In this document: piece after piece, positions 47,951 to 55,454 of the stretch
Layout: every line of letters begins with the position of its first letter
Position numbering within the stretch: the stretch's first letter is position 1
Assembly: GCF_026343335.1 (NCBI RefSeq)
Contig: NZ_JAPELX010000001.1
Span: forward strand, 558,001 to 622,000
Length of the DNA stretch: 64,000 nt
Source of the DNA: Streptomyces sp. NBC_00078
Lineage (GTDB): Bacteria; Actinomycetota; Actinomycetes; Streptomycetales; Streptomycetaceae
Direction of reading: 5' to 3'
Notes under the pieces: model-generated
Database searches by the model: none
Seen by the model: only the letters and a program-made list of their open reading frames with translations
Told to the model about the DNA's origin: nothing
Position numbers and translations under genes: made by a program

Positions 47951-48662
47951 CCGCACCGCGTTGACCTGCTCCTCGGGCTGAAGCCCCAGGATTCCGGCCT
48001 TCCCGTCCGTTGCTGTGCCGCTACGCGCCGGTCTTCGGACGGGAATCCGTGGTTTCCCGCTTCGTCGCGCCGCGCCGGGACGAGTCCTGGCCGGACCTGC
48101 GCTCCACGGGCTGTAACCGCCAGTCGTGCGGCCGTTTTCACGTCCCCCCGCCGACGATCACGGAGGGTGAGCGGACCGCTGACCGATGACGAACGCGCCG
48201 CGGTCGACGACGGCCAAGCCGCCGTCGAAGCGCGCCTGGCCCGGCTCACCGTGATCGGCCCTGGCAACGGCGAACCCATGCAGCCGCGCCTAACCGGACG
48301 ACGTGCACCTGGCCACGCCCGAACACCCCTGCCTCGCCGCCGGGTACGAGGAACTCCTGCCGGCGCACTCAACGCCGAAGTTCGTCAAGGCCGCCTATTC
48401 CGCTTGCCTCAACGTCCAAGTCTCTTTGCGGCGCGACTCTGCAGGTCTGTGACCAGAATCTGCCGCTTGGCACCTCTGCGGCCTCCAACATCGCCGAGGG
48501 GACTCACGCACACCACTTCAGCACGATAGACAGCCCGCCGAAAGCAACAGGTCAGAGTGGGTGGGCACAAACGGAGAGGCTTGGTGCCGATCAGACCGAG
48601 CGGCCATCGCCAGTGCCAACTATCCCTCTTTTGTGCCAACTATAAATCCTCGTCACAGCGGG
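47951..48662. other. Gap with decayed coding text and a direct repeat
   Basis: No intact gene is evident in these 712 bases. On the plus strand LTDDERAAVDDGQAAVEARLARL at about 48177-48245, and in another frame DVHLATPEHPCLAAGYEELL with KFVKAAYSACLNVQ at about 48300-48420, look like pieces of one broken gene that I do not recognise. GTGCCAACTAT is repeated at 48613 and 48633. The acyl-CoA dehydrogenase ends at 48663 without an obvious terminator. Confidence 0.45.
48613..48643. repeat. 11-bp direct repeat, 20-bp spacing
   Basis: GTGCCAACTAT occurs at 48613-48623 and again at 48633-48643, close to a locally AT-rich TATAAAT. It lies just outside the acyl-CoA dehydrogenase stop, at the edge of the debris-rich region. 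Confidence 0.45.
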
Positions 48663-49841
48663 CTAACGCCGTACCCGCGGCATCCCCAGACCGATCCACG
48701 AGATGATCTCCCGCTGGATCTCGTTGTTGCCGCCGCCGAAGGTGAAGATCACGGCGGAGCGGTAGCCGCGCTCCAGTTCACCGTGGAGCAGCGCGCCGGC
48801 CGAGCCCTCCTTCAGCACGCCCGCGGCGCCGACGATCTCCATCAGCCAGGCGTAGGCGTCCCGGCGGGCCTCGGAGCCGTAGACCTTGACGGCGGAGGCG
48901 TCCTGCGGGGTCAGGGTGCCGTTGTGCACGGCGTTCACCATCTGCCAGTTGAGGAGCTTCATCGCGTCGAGCCTGGTGTGCGTCTGGGCGAGGCGTCGGC
49001 GCACCCAGGGCAGGTCGACGACGCGGCTGCCGTCGGCGAGCTTGGTCTCGACGGCCCAGCGCTGCACGTCCTGGAGGGCGCGGATCGCCATGGTGCCGTG
49101 GGCGGCGAGGGTGACGCGTTCGTGGTTGAGCTGGTTGGTGATCAGCCGCCAGCCCTGGTTCTCGGCGCCGACGCGGCGGGAGACGGGGACGCGGACGTTC
49201 TCGTAGTAGCTGGCCGTGGTGTCGTGCGAGGCGAGAGTGTTGATGAGCGTCCAGGAGTAGCCGGGATCGGTCGTCGGGACGAGCAGCATGGTGATGCCCT
49301 TGTGGGGCGGGGCGTCCGGGTCGGTGCGCGTGGCGAGCCACACCCAGTCCGCGGTGTCGCCGTTGGTCGTCCAGATCTTCTGCCCGTTGACGACGTACTG
49401 GTCGCCGTCGCGCACCGCGCGCGTCTTCAGCGAGGCCAGGTCGGTGCCCGCGTCAGGCTCGCTGTAGCCGATCGCGAAGTCGATCTCGCCGGAAAGGACC
49501 TTGGGCAGGAAGTACGCCTTCTGCTCGTCCGTACCGAACTGCATGATCGTCGGTCCGACCGTGTTCAGCGCCATCAGGGGCAGCGGTACGCCTGCCTGGG
49601 CGGCCTCGTCGAAGAAGATGAACTGCTCCATCGCCGTCAGTCCGCGCCCGCCGTACTCCTTGGGCCAGCCCACGCCGAGCCATCCGTCCGTGCCCAGGCG
49701 CCGGATCGTCTCGCGGTAGAAGCGTTTCTGCGTGGCCGGGTCGCCGTGCCTGGCGTACGCGTTGTCGGGCACCAACTCAGCGAAGTAGGCGCGCAGTTCA
49801 CTGCGCAGTCGCAGCTGTTCGGGCGTGTATTCGAGGTGCAC
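48663..49841 (-). CDS. Acyl-CoA dehydrogenase, FadE26/ChsE4-like
   Basis: This 392-residue flavoprotein should introduce a double bond into a CoA-thioester side chain. Visible ACAD signatures are GWLGVGWPKEYGGRGLTAMEQFIF, IGYSEPDAGTDLASLKT, NGQKIWTT, NQLNHERV and TFGGGNNEIQREII. The text from YTPEQLRLRSELRAYFA on resembles recalled FadE26 of M. tuberculosis, a subunit of a heterotetrameric steroid side-chain dehydrogenase (partner FadE27). No second dehydrogenase gene lies beside it. The GTG at 49841 follows TGGAGG. A site fitting the KstR consensus exactly lies 44 bases upstream, which links it to the sterol-type module at 19-25 kb. Confidence 0.83.
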   Translation of the reverse strand: MHLEYTPEQLRLRSELRAYFAELVPDNAYARHGDPATQKRFYRETIRRLGTDGWLGVGWPKEYGGRGLTAMEQFIFFDEAAQAGVPLPLMALNTVGPTIMQFGTDEQKAYFLPKVLSGEIDFAIGYSEPDAGTDLASLKTRAVRDGDQYVVNGQKIWTTNGDTADWVWLATRTDPDAPPHKGITMLLVPTTDPGYSWTLINTLASHDTTASYYENVRVPVSRRVGAENQGWRLITNQLNHERVTLAAHGTMAIRALQDVQRWAVETKLADGSRVVDLPWVRRRLAQTHTRLDAMKLLNWQMVNAVHNGTLTPQDASAVKVYGSEARRDAYAWLMEIVGAAGVLKEGSAGALLHGELERGYRSAVIFTFGGGNNEIQREIISWIGLGMPRVRR

Positions 49842-49884
49842 GGCGCCTCCAGGCTTCGCAGGCCGGTCCTGACGGCGCACACCG

Positions 49885-49898
49885 TAGAACGTGTTCCA
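49885..49898. promoter_or_regulatory. KstR-type operator candidate
   Basis: TAGAACGTGTTCCA fits TnnAACnnGTTnnA, the consensus I recall for the cholesterol regulator KstR, at every defined base, and is nearly a full palindrome. It precedes the FadE26-like gene. Confidence 0.62.
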
Positions 49899-49925
49899 GA
49901 AATTGGGAATGCCGAGACGTACGGA

Positions 49926-49957
49926 AAGGGGCCCGCGGTCACCGTCCGGGGCCCCTT
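49926..49957. terminator. Hairpin between copper-protein and FadE genes
   Basis: AAGGGGCCC pairs perfectly with GGGCCCCTT across a 14-nt loop. It lies 128 bases downstream of the copper-protein homologue and upstream of the FadE promoter, and would insulate the two genes. Confidence 0.6.
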
Positions 49958-50085
49958 CGTCTCGAACCGGTCGGTGCGCGACGGAAGTTGCCCGCTGGGC
50001 CCGGCCGCTCCCGCCTCCCTCGGGGCGAGGCCCCGGTCCGCGAGTACCCCCTCGACCGCCCGGCGCTGTGCCTCGCCTCGCGTCG

Positions 50086-50457
50086 TCAGTTCAGCGTGGC
50101 GAGGAAGTCCGTGCACGCCCGTGCGCAGTCCCGGCCGGCCTTCGCTCCGTCCTCCGCGCCCGGCAGCCGGTCGAAGACGTGCGCGCACTCCAGGCACACG
50201 GCGCGGCACCACTCCACCTGGATGCGGATGCCGGCCTCGTCCAGCCGGTTCTGCTCGGTCAGCACCCGGCAGGTCGCGTCACACACCTCCGCGCACATGA
50301 TGCCCTTACGTCGTACGAGTTCCTGCTCCTGTGTGCCGTCCGGGTCCACGAGGCTCGCGCGCAGAGCGCAGGCGCGCGCACACTCGGTGCACGCCTGAGC
50401 GACGGCGAAGCGGTCCTCCAGGAACCGGAAGAGCTCCTGCTGGGTCGTCGAAGTCAC
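50086..50457 (-). CDS. Cys-rich four-helix bundle copper-binding protein (Csp/DUF326-like)
   Basis: This 123-residue protein has the cysteine pattern of copper storage proteins: QACTECARACALRA, IMCAEVCDATCRVL, EWCRAVCLECAHVF and GRDCARACTDFL. About twelve Cys lie on the inner faces of four helices, where Csp proteins store Cu(I). It has no signal peptide, so it would be the cytosolic Csp3 type. The start is uncertain. The GTG at 50457 gives the usual family length, but lacks a strong ribosome site; the frame is open further upstream. No copper transporter or regulator gene is adjacent. Confidence 0.75.
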   Translation of the reverse strand: MTSTTQQELFRFLEDRFAVAQACTECARACALRASLVDPDGTQEQELVRRKGIMCAEVCDATCRVLTEQNRLDEAGIRIQVEWCRAVCLECAHVFDRLPGAEDGAKAGRDCARACTDFLATLN

Positions 50458-50577
50458 GTCGGCCGGGTTGCCGGAGCCGATCGCGCCAAACACCGGGAAG
50501 CGCGGGCTTCTGGCGCTCGCCGGGGCGGATCGCCGGGAGGGCTGGTTCACCTCGGGCCGCTCGGGTACCCGCGGCCC

Positions 50578-50943
50578 ATGAGTTCCGCATGGATGGACAT
50601 CGCCGCAGGCCGCGGCGCACTCGGGATCGGCCTGGTCGTGACGGGTGTGGTGGTCGTGGCACTGCTGATCGGCGCCTTCTGGCTCGGCGCACGTATCCGG
50701 GGCCGCGAGCCCGGTCCGCCGCGCCCCGAGGATCAGCCGCGGCTGCCGGACGAAGGCCCGGTCCGCGAGGTGCTGGAGAACCGCGAGCCCGACGAGGTGC
50801 CGCACAGCGACCACCGGCTGACACCGCACGAGATTCCCGGCCACGGCAATGCGCCGACCCGGACGAGTCCGTCGCAGGACCGGCCGCGCTGGCGCGACGG
50901 CGGCAGCGGTTCCTTCGGCAGCGGCGGTCCCGGCACCGGCTGA
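50578..50943 (+). CDS. DUF6479-like single-pass membrane protein
   Basis: This 121-residue protein has one transmembrane helix (GIGLVVTGVVVVALLIGAFWLG at about 16-37), a basic stop-transfer patch (ARIRGRE), and a Pro/Glu/Arg-rich cytoplasmic part with PVREVLENREPDEVPHSDHRLTPHEIPGHGN. This block is shared by Streptomyces proteins listed as DUF6479; no function is known. It is divergent from the copper-protein homologue. The ATG at 50578 has only a weak ribosome site. Confidence 0.68.
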   Translation: MSSAWMDIAAGRGALGIGLVVTGVVVVALLIGAFWLGARIRGREPGPPRPEDQPRLPDEGPVREVLENREPDEVPHSDHRLTPHEIPGHGNAPTRTSPSQDRPRWRDGGSGSFGSGGPGTG

Positions 50944-51094
50944 CGTCGGCGCCGTCCGCGTCGACACCGGACGGGCGGCCCCGCGGTAAGCACGGGCGCC
51001 TGCCGCAGGACCGGCCTTCGGTTCGCCCTGCGGGAACCCGCGGCGGCGCCCCCCGCGCCCGTCGCCCCGGTGGAAGCGTCGCGCGGCGGACGCG

Positions 51095-51682
51095 TCACCC
51101 CGTCGTGTGCCCCCACCGTCGGCCGACCCGCTCCCACTCGGCGCCCCACCGTTCGGTGGCCCGGCGCTCCACCCGTATGCGCATCAGGCGGCCGCCGACG
51201 AGGACCAGGGCGCCGGTGACCAGGGCGACGCCGGTACCGGCCAGCACCGCCCGCGCCGTCGCCTCCGTGGAGCTGACGGGCGGCGTCACCAGGTGGCCGC
51301 GCCCGTCCGTCCACGCCGCCACCGGGCTGCCCGACCTGGTCGCGGCTTTCACCTCGGTCGAGCCCGTGCGCACGGTGCCCTTCTCGTCCGTCCAGCGGAC
51401 CTTCGCGAGGACACGGTCGTAGCGCGCACCGGTGACCACGTCCCGTCCGCTGCCGGACACGGTCTTGATCAGTACGGCGGTCACGGGCCGGCGTTCCGCC
51501 CGGTCCCGCTCCACCGCGCGCTGTGCGGCCTGGGCGCCGACGACACCGGCGGCGACCGCCCCCAGGGTCGCGACGGCCCAGGCGGCCAGCACTATCCACG
51601 CCTCCAGCAGGTCGCTGCGCCGCCTCAGCGGATTGCTCCGCCAGCGCCACCCCAGGACCCTCACCCGTCTGACCTTTCGCAT
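51095..51682 (-). CDS. Rv1733c-like two-helix membrane protein
   Basis: This 195-residue protein has two predicted transmembrane helices, one at about 29-52 (WIVLAAWAVATLGAVAAGVVGAQA) and one at about 144-165 (AVLAGTGVALVTGALVLVGG). An extracytoplasmic segment with VLIKTVSGSGRDVVTGARYDRVLAKVRW lies between them. The layout and the N-terminal RSNPLRRRSDLLEAW are those of the Rv1733c family, which is common and uncharacterised in actinomycetes; in mycobacteria the namesake belongs to the dormancy regulon. GGAGGTG stands directly before the ATG at 51682. It is divergent from dhaK. Confidence 0.78.
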   Translation of the reverse strand: MRKVRRVRVLGWRWRSNPLRRRSDLLEAWIVLAAWAVATLGAVAAGVVGAQAAQRAVERDRAERRPVTAVLIKTVSGSGRDVVTGARYDRVLAKVRWTDEKGTVRTGSTEVKAATRSGSPVAAWTDGRGHLVTPPVSSTEATARAVLAGTGVALVTGALVLVGGRLMRIRVERRATERWGAEWERVGRRWGHTTG

Positions 51683-51804
51683 CGGTCACACCTCCTCAAA
51701 GGGCGCAATGAGGACGGACACACCTAAAAGGTCTCACTCCGCGATCCCGAATGGGAGGGTCGACCTGTGGGGAGCAGTCGTACAAACGCCCTGCCGGTCC
51801 ACGT

Positions 51805-51817
51805 GACCGCCGCGGTC
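51805..51817. promoter_or_regulatory. Palindrome upstream of dhaK
   Basis: GACCGC-C-GCGGTC is a perfect 6-1-6 inverted repeat 47 bases before the dhaK start codon, in the right place for an operator of the dhaKLM operon. Confidence 0.45.
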
Positions 51818-51863
51818 GCAAGGTCGATACTGCCCAGAGGTGCCAGGCTCATCAGGAGGAACC

Positions 51864-52856
51864 ATGAAGATGTTGATCAACGTCCCGGAGTCCGTGGTCG
51901 TGGATGCGCTTCGCGGCATGGCGGCGGCCCATCCCGAGCTGATCATCGACGTGGAGAACCGGGTGATCGTACGGCGGGACGCCCCCGTGGCGGGGAAGGT
52001 CGCCCTGATCTCCGGGGGTGGCTCCGGACACGAGCCGCTGCACGGCGGATTCGTGGGCCCCGGCATGCTGTCGGCTGCCTGCCCCGGCGAGGTGTTCACG
52101 TCGCCGGTTCCCGATCAGATGGCCCGCGCGGCGGCCGCCGTGGACAGCGGGGCGGGCGTGCTGTTCATCGTGAAGAACTACACGGGTGACGTGCTCAACT
52201 TCGACATGGCGGCCGAGCTCGCCGAGGACGAGGGCATCCAGGTCGCCAAGGTGCTGGTCAACGATGACGTGGCGGTCACCGACAGCCTCTACACGGCCGG
52301 ACGCCGGGGCACCGGAGCGACGCTGTTCGTGGAGAAGATCGCGGGTGCCGCGGCGGACGAGGGGCAGCCACTGGAGCGGGTGCAGGCGATCGGCCGGCAG
52401 GTCAACGAGAACTCCCGCAGCTTCGGCGTCGCGCTCAGCGCCTGCACCACCCCGGCCAAGGGCAGTCCGACCTTCGACCTGCCGTCCGGCGAGCTGGAAC
52501 TCGGCATCGGCATCCACGGCGAGCCCGGCCGGGAGCGGCGGGCGATGATGACCTCGGGTGAGATCGCCGAGTTCGCGGTGAACGCGATCCTCGAGGACAT
52601 GCCCGCGCGCAACCCGGTCCTCGTGCTGGTCAACGGCATGGGCGCGACGCCCCTGCTGGAGCTGTACGGGTTCAACGCCGAGGTGCAGCGCGTGCTCACC
52701 CAGCGTGGCGTGGCCGTCGCCCGCACCTTGGTGGGGAACTACGTCACCTCGCTCGACATGGCGGGCGCCTCGGTCACGCTGTGCCAGGTCGACGAGGAAC
52801 TGCTCCGGCTGTGGGACGCACCGGTGAAGACGCCGGGGCTGCGCTGGGGGATGTAG
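51864..52856 (+). CDS. dhaK: Dihydroxyacetone kinase, substrate-binding subunit DhaK
   Basis: This 330-residue subunit binds dihydroxyacetone covalently through a histidine. SGGGSGHEPLHGGFVG forms the glycerone-binding loop, KNYTGDVLNFDMAAE follows, and His218 lies in GIGIHGEPG. DhaK works with DhaL, which carries ADP, and DhaM, which takes phosphate from the PTS protein HPr. The ATG at 51864 follows AGGAGGA. It is the first gene of dhaKLM. A 13-bp palindrome lies in the promoter region. Confidence 0.95.
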   Translation: MKMLINVPESVVVDALRGMAAAHPELIIDVENRVIVRRDAPVAGKVALISGGGSGHEPLHGGFVGPGMLSAACPGEVFTSPVPDQMARAAAAVDSGAGVLFIVKNYTGDVLNFDMAAELAEDEGIQVAKVLVNDDVAVTDSLYTAGRRGTGATLFVEKIAGAAADEGQPLERVQAIGRQVNENSRSFGVALSACTTPAKGSPTFDLPSGELELGIGIHGEPGRERRAMMTSGEIAEFAVNAILEDMPARNPVLVLVNGMGATPLLELYGFNAEVQRVLTQRGVAVARTLVGNYVTSLDMAGASVTLCQVDEELLRLWDAPVKTPGLRWGM

Positions 52857-52916
52857 GCCGGCCTGCGGGCCGCCCGGGTGTCAACGGTCAACGTACCTAC
52901 CACGCAAGGAGATCCA

Positions 52917-53519
52917 GTGCTTGACGCCGACTTCTTCCGCCGCTGGCTGACGGCGGCCGCCGCGTCCGTGGACCGCGAGGCGGAACGGCTCACCGCTCTC
53001 GACTCGCCCATCGGGGACGCCGACCACGGCAGCAATCTGCAACGCGGGTTCCGGGCCGTGACCGCGACGCTGGACAAGGAGGCACCCCCGACGCCGGGTG
53101 CGGTCCTGACACTCGCCGGACGACAGCTGATCTCGACCGTCGGCGGCGCGTCGGGGCCCCTGTACGGCACGCTGCTGCGCCGTACGGGCAAGGCGCTCGG
53201 GGACGCCGGTGAGGTCAGCCAGGCACAGTTCGCCGAGGCGTTGCGGTCCGGGGTGGACGCCGTCATGGCGCTCGGCGGCGCCGCGCCGGGCGACAAGACC
53301 ATGATCGACGCGCTGGTGCCCGCCGTGGACGCCATGGGCGACGGCGGCTTCGCCGCGGCCGGGGCCGCCGCCGAGCAGGGCGCGCTCGCGACGACGCCGC
53401 TGCAGGCCCGCAAGGGCCGGGCCAGCTATCTCGGGGAGCGCAGCATCGGGCACCAGGATCCCGGCGCCACCTCGTCGGCGCTGCTCATCGGAGCCCTCGC
53501 GGAGGCCGGCGGTGAGTGA
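52917..53519 (+). CDS. dhaL: Dihydroxyacetone kinase, nucleotide-binding subunit DhaL
   Basis: This 200-residue subunit carries tightly bound ADP as the phosphate carrier. The Mg-nucleotide motif GDADHGSNLQRGF and GGASGPLYGTLL are present, as well as GDKTMIDALVPA and the C-terminal RASYLGERSIGHQDPGA. The GTG at 52917 is used as start because AAGGAG lies just upstream; a frame starting at 52878 is not supported. It follows dhaK by 60 bases and overlaps dhaM by eight bases. Confidence 0.94.
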   Translation: MLDADFFRRWLTAAAASVDREAERLTALDSPIGDADHGSNLQRGFRAVTATLDKEAPPTPGAVLTLAGRQLISTVGGASGPLYGTLLRRTGKALGDAGEVSQAQFAEALRSGVDAVMALGGAAPGDKTMIDALVPAVDAMGDGGFAAAGAAAEQGALATTPLQARKGRASYLGERSIGHQDPGATSSALLIGALAEAGGE

Positions 53520-53922
53520 CGACAAGCAGGTCGGGATCGTGCTGGTCTCGCACAGCGCCGAGGTGGCCGCGTCGGTGGCGGAGCTGGCGAAGGGGCTTGC
53601 GGGCGGCGGGACTTCGGTGCCCGTCGCCCCGGCGGGCGGCACCGAGGGCGGCGGGATCGGCACGAGCTCGGAGCTGATCGCCGCGGCTGCCGCGTCCGTT
53701 GACCGGGGCGCCGGGGTCGCCGTGCTCACCGACCTCGGCAGTGCCGTGCTCACGGTGAAGGCACTGCTCGCCGAGGGCGACGAACTCCCCGACAACACCC
53801 GGCTGGTGGATGCCCCCTTCGTGGAGGGAGCGGTGGCCGCGGTGGTCACAGCGGCCACGGGCGCCGACCTCGCGGCGGTGGAGGCGGCGGCCGCGGACGC
53901 GTACACCTACCGGAAGGTCTGA
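53512..53922 (+). CDS. dhaM: PTS-dependent phosphotransferase subunit DhaM (EIIA-Man-like)
   Basis: This 136-residue protein has the EIIA-mannose-type fold. The phosphorylated histidine is in VGIVLVSHSAEVAASVAELA, followed by GTSSELIAAAAASV and the LTDLGSAVLTVKALL helix. It is the single-domain form without the HPr and EI parts of E. coli DhaM, so it must accept phosphate from the general HPr. The GTG at 53512 overlaps the end of dhaL, showing tight coupling. It completes the dihydroxyacetone-to-DHAP route. Confidence 0.92.
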   Translation: MSDDKQVGIVLVSHSAEVAASVAELAKGLAGGGTSVPVAPAGGTEGGGIGTSSELIAAAAASVDRGAGVAVLTDLGSAVLTVKALLAEGDELPDNTRLVDAPFVEGAVAAVVTAATGADLAAVEAAAADAYTYRKV

Positions 53923-54341
53923 GCGGACGGTCCAGCCCAGCCCTTCCGCCGCGGCGATGGGGGCCGAGCACATGGTCTCCATGAGCCGGGCCTCCGCCGT
54001 CGCGGAGGGCCGGCTCCCCGTCCGCCTGCACCGTGCGCAGTGCTCGACGGCAGCGCGCGGGGCGGGCGCCGGAGCGATCGTGAACACGACGTCCGAGGCG
54101 GCCTCCGGGACGGTGCCACGGTGCGCCAGGCGCGCTGCTCTCGGTCCGTGCCTCAGCCACGGGGGCTCCGGCCCCCAGCCCCCGGGAGGCGGCCGGGGGC
54201 GGACCGGTGAGCCTCAGGAGCGGGCCGCCTCGATGGTGTTCCTCGCCCGGTCAGGACGCGGCGAGCGACGTCAACGGCGGATCCGGCCGGTCGGCGACGG
54301 GCCGGCGCCGGGTGAGCGGCGTCCGAGCACCTCCCGGGGGT
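53923..54341. other. Gap after dhaKLM
   Basis: These 419 bases contain no supportable gene. They hold the two-hairpin terminator at 54161-54200. Arg/Pro-rich open frames on both strands look like chance. Confidence 0.5.
54161..54200. terminator. Two adjacent hairpins
   Basis: GGGGGC-TCCG-GCCCCC (54161-54176) and GCCCCCGG-GAGGCGG-CCGGGGGC (54178-54200) are two perfect stems in a row. They lie between the convergent dhaM and GH75 genes and can stop transcription from both sides. Confidence 0.65.
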
Positions 54342-55037
54342 TCACCGGTCCTGTACGAACTGCCGCGCCAGCCGCCGCCCCGCCGTGACGGCGGCCTCAT
54401 GGCTCTCGATCGGCTCGGCCTGCGAGTACTTGAAGACGATGTAGGTGACCCCCGAGGGCGTGCCGCCGCTGCGCGGAGCCGGGGCGATACCCAGGCCCTT
54501 GGCGGTGGCGTAGGACGCCTCCCCGATGGTGTCGCGCGGGCCGATGTCGCCCACCACCGCGTACTGCACACGGTCCCGGTAGACGACGGCGACGACCGAA
54601 CCGCCGCGGACGCCGTAGTCGCGGGGGTTCCAGATGCGGCTGGCGGCGGGCACGACGATGTACGGGAGGCGTTCGGCGCTCAGGTGGCGTCCGTCGGACT
54701 GCTGGAAGGCGGTGGCGCGGGAGAACTGCGGATCGCTGCGGCGGTTGCAGCGCGGGCCCGGCTGTCCGTCGCAGTCGATGTCCATGTCGGCCTTCCAGAA
54801 GACGGCGCGCCGGGTGCCGCACACCGGGATGGTGGCCGGTTTGCCGGCGTCGCCGCGGAACCTGCCGTGGGAGACCTGGGTGCAGTCACGCACCTTGGCC
54901 AGCAGGCTGGCGGCCGGGACGTCGCCCTCACGCCAGGACACCGGCTCCGCCCGGCCGCCGGGTCCGGCGCCGGACAGCATCGACGGGGCAAGCAGCACGG
55001 CTCCGGCCACGGCCAGGGTCAGCGACTGGACACGCAC
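54342..55037 (-). CDS. Secreted glycoside hydrolase family 75 chitosanase
   Basis: This 231-residue exported enzyme matches GH75, endo-chitosanases that cleave beta-1,4 bonds in partly deacetylated chitosan. The signature is AVFWKADMDIDCDGQPGPRCN, with the clustered aspartates that include the catalytic acid. Then YIVVPAASRIWNPRDYGVRGGSVVAVVYRDRVQYAVVGDIGP follows and YIVFKYSQAEP closes the fold. A signal peptide covers residues 1-25. The GTG at 55037 is used; GGAGGAGA lies about 13 bases upstream, which is a little far, and an ATG at 55103 is an alternative. Confidence 0.83.
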   Translation of the reverse strand: MRVQSLTLAVAGAVLLAPSMLSGAGPGGRAEPVSWREGDVPAASLLAKVRDCTQVSHGRFRGDAGKPATIPVCGTRRAVFWKADMDIDCDGQPGPRCNRRSDPQFSRATAFQQSDGRHLSAERLPYIVVPAASRIWNPRDYGVRGGSVVAVVYRDRVQYAVVGDIGPRDTIGEASYATAKGLGIAPAPRSGGTPSGVTYIVFKYSQAEPIESHEAAVTAGRRLARQFVQDR

Positions 55038-55454
55038 GATGAGGGCCCCTCTCCTCCGGGAAACTGACGGGCATTCGGCCCGATCTGGTGCCGTAACGAT
55101 CATGCGGCCACCGTAGGCGGGCAGGACGGCGCACGGCTTCAGGCAGGTCACGGCGTGGCGCGTCGCGGAATGTCCGGCAGGGGCCGGGCGTCTGAGCCTG
55201 CGTCGGCTCCGGCCGCCCGGCCACCCGTGTCCGGCGCGGGAACAGCGACGACAGCGCCCACGCCACCGGCATGAACTCACAAGCCCTCAAGGAGAGTTCA
55301 GCCGCGAGGAGCTTCGGCATACGTAACTTCCGCGGGCGGCCACCGACGCAGCCGCCTCCGGGGCTGCACCGAACACCGCCCTCTTGATACGGCCACGCCA
55401 GGACCCCATATTGGTACGGACCATTGCCGCCGTGCCGTCCGGGGAGGCTGAGCC
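55038..55454. other. Divergent promoter region of the GH75 and fibronectin-III genes
   Basis: These 417 bases separate two divergent secreted-protein genes. I see no gene, no tRNA and no convincing operator. GGGGAGG near 55441 is the ribosome site of the right-hand gene. Confidence 0.5.

Noticed and set aside
48167..48529. A 120-residue gene in the gap before the acyl-CoA dehydrogenase
   Set aside because: Coding-like text switches frame after about 25 residues and the rest is Arg/Pro-rich, so it looks like a broken gene.
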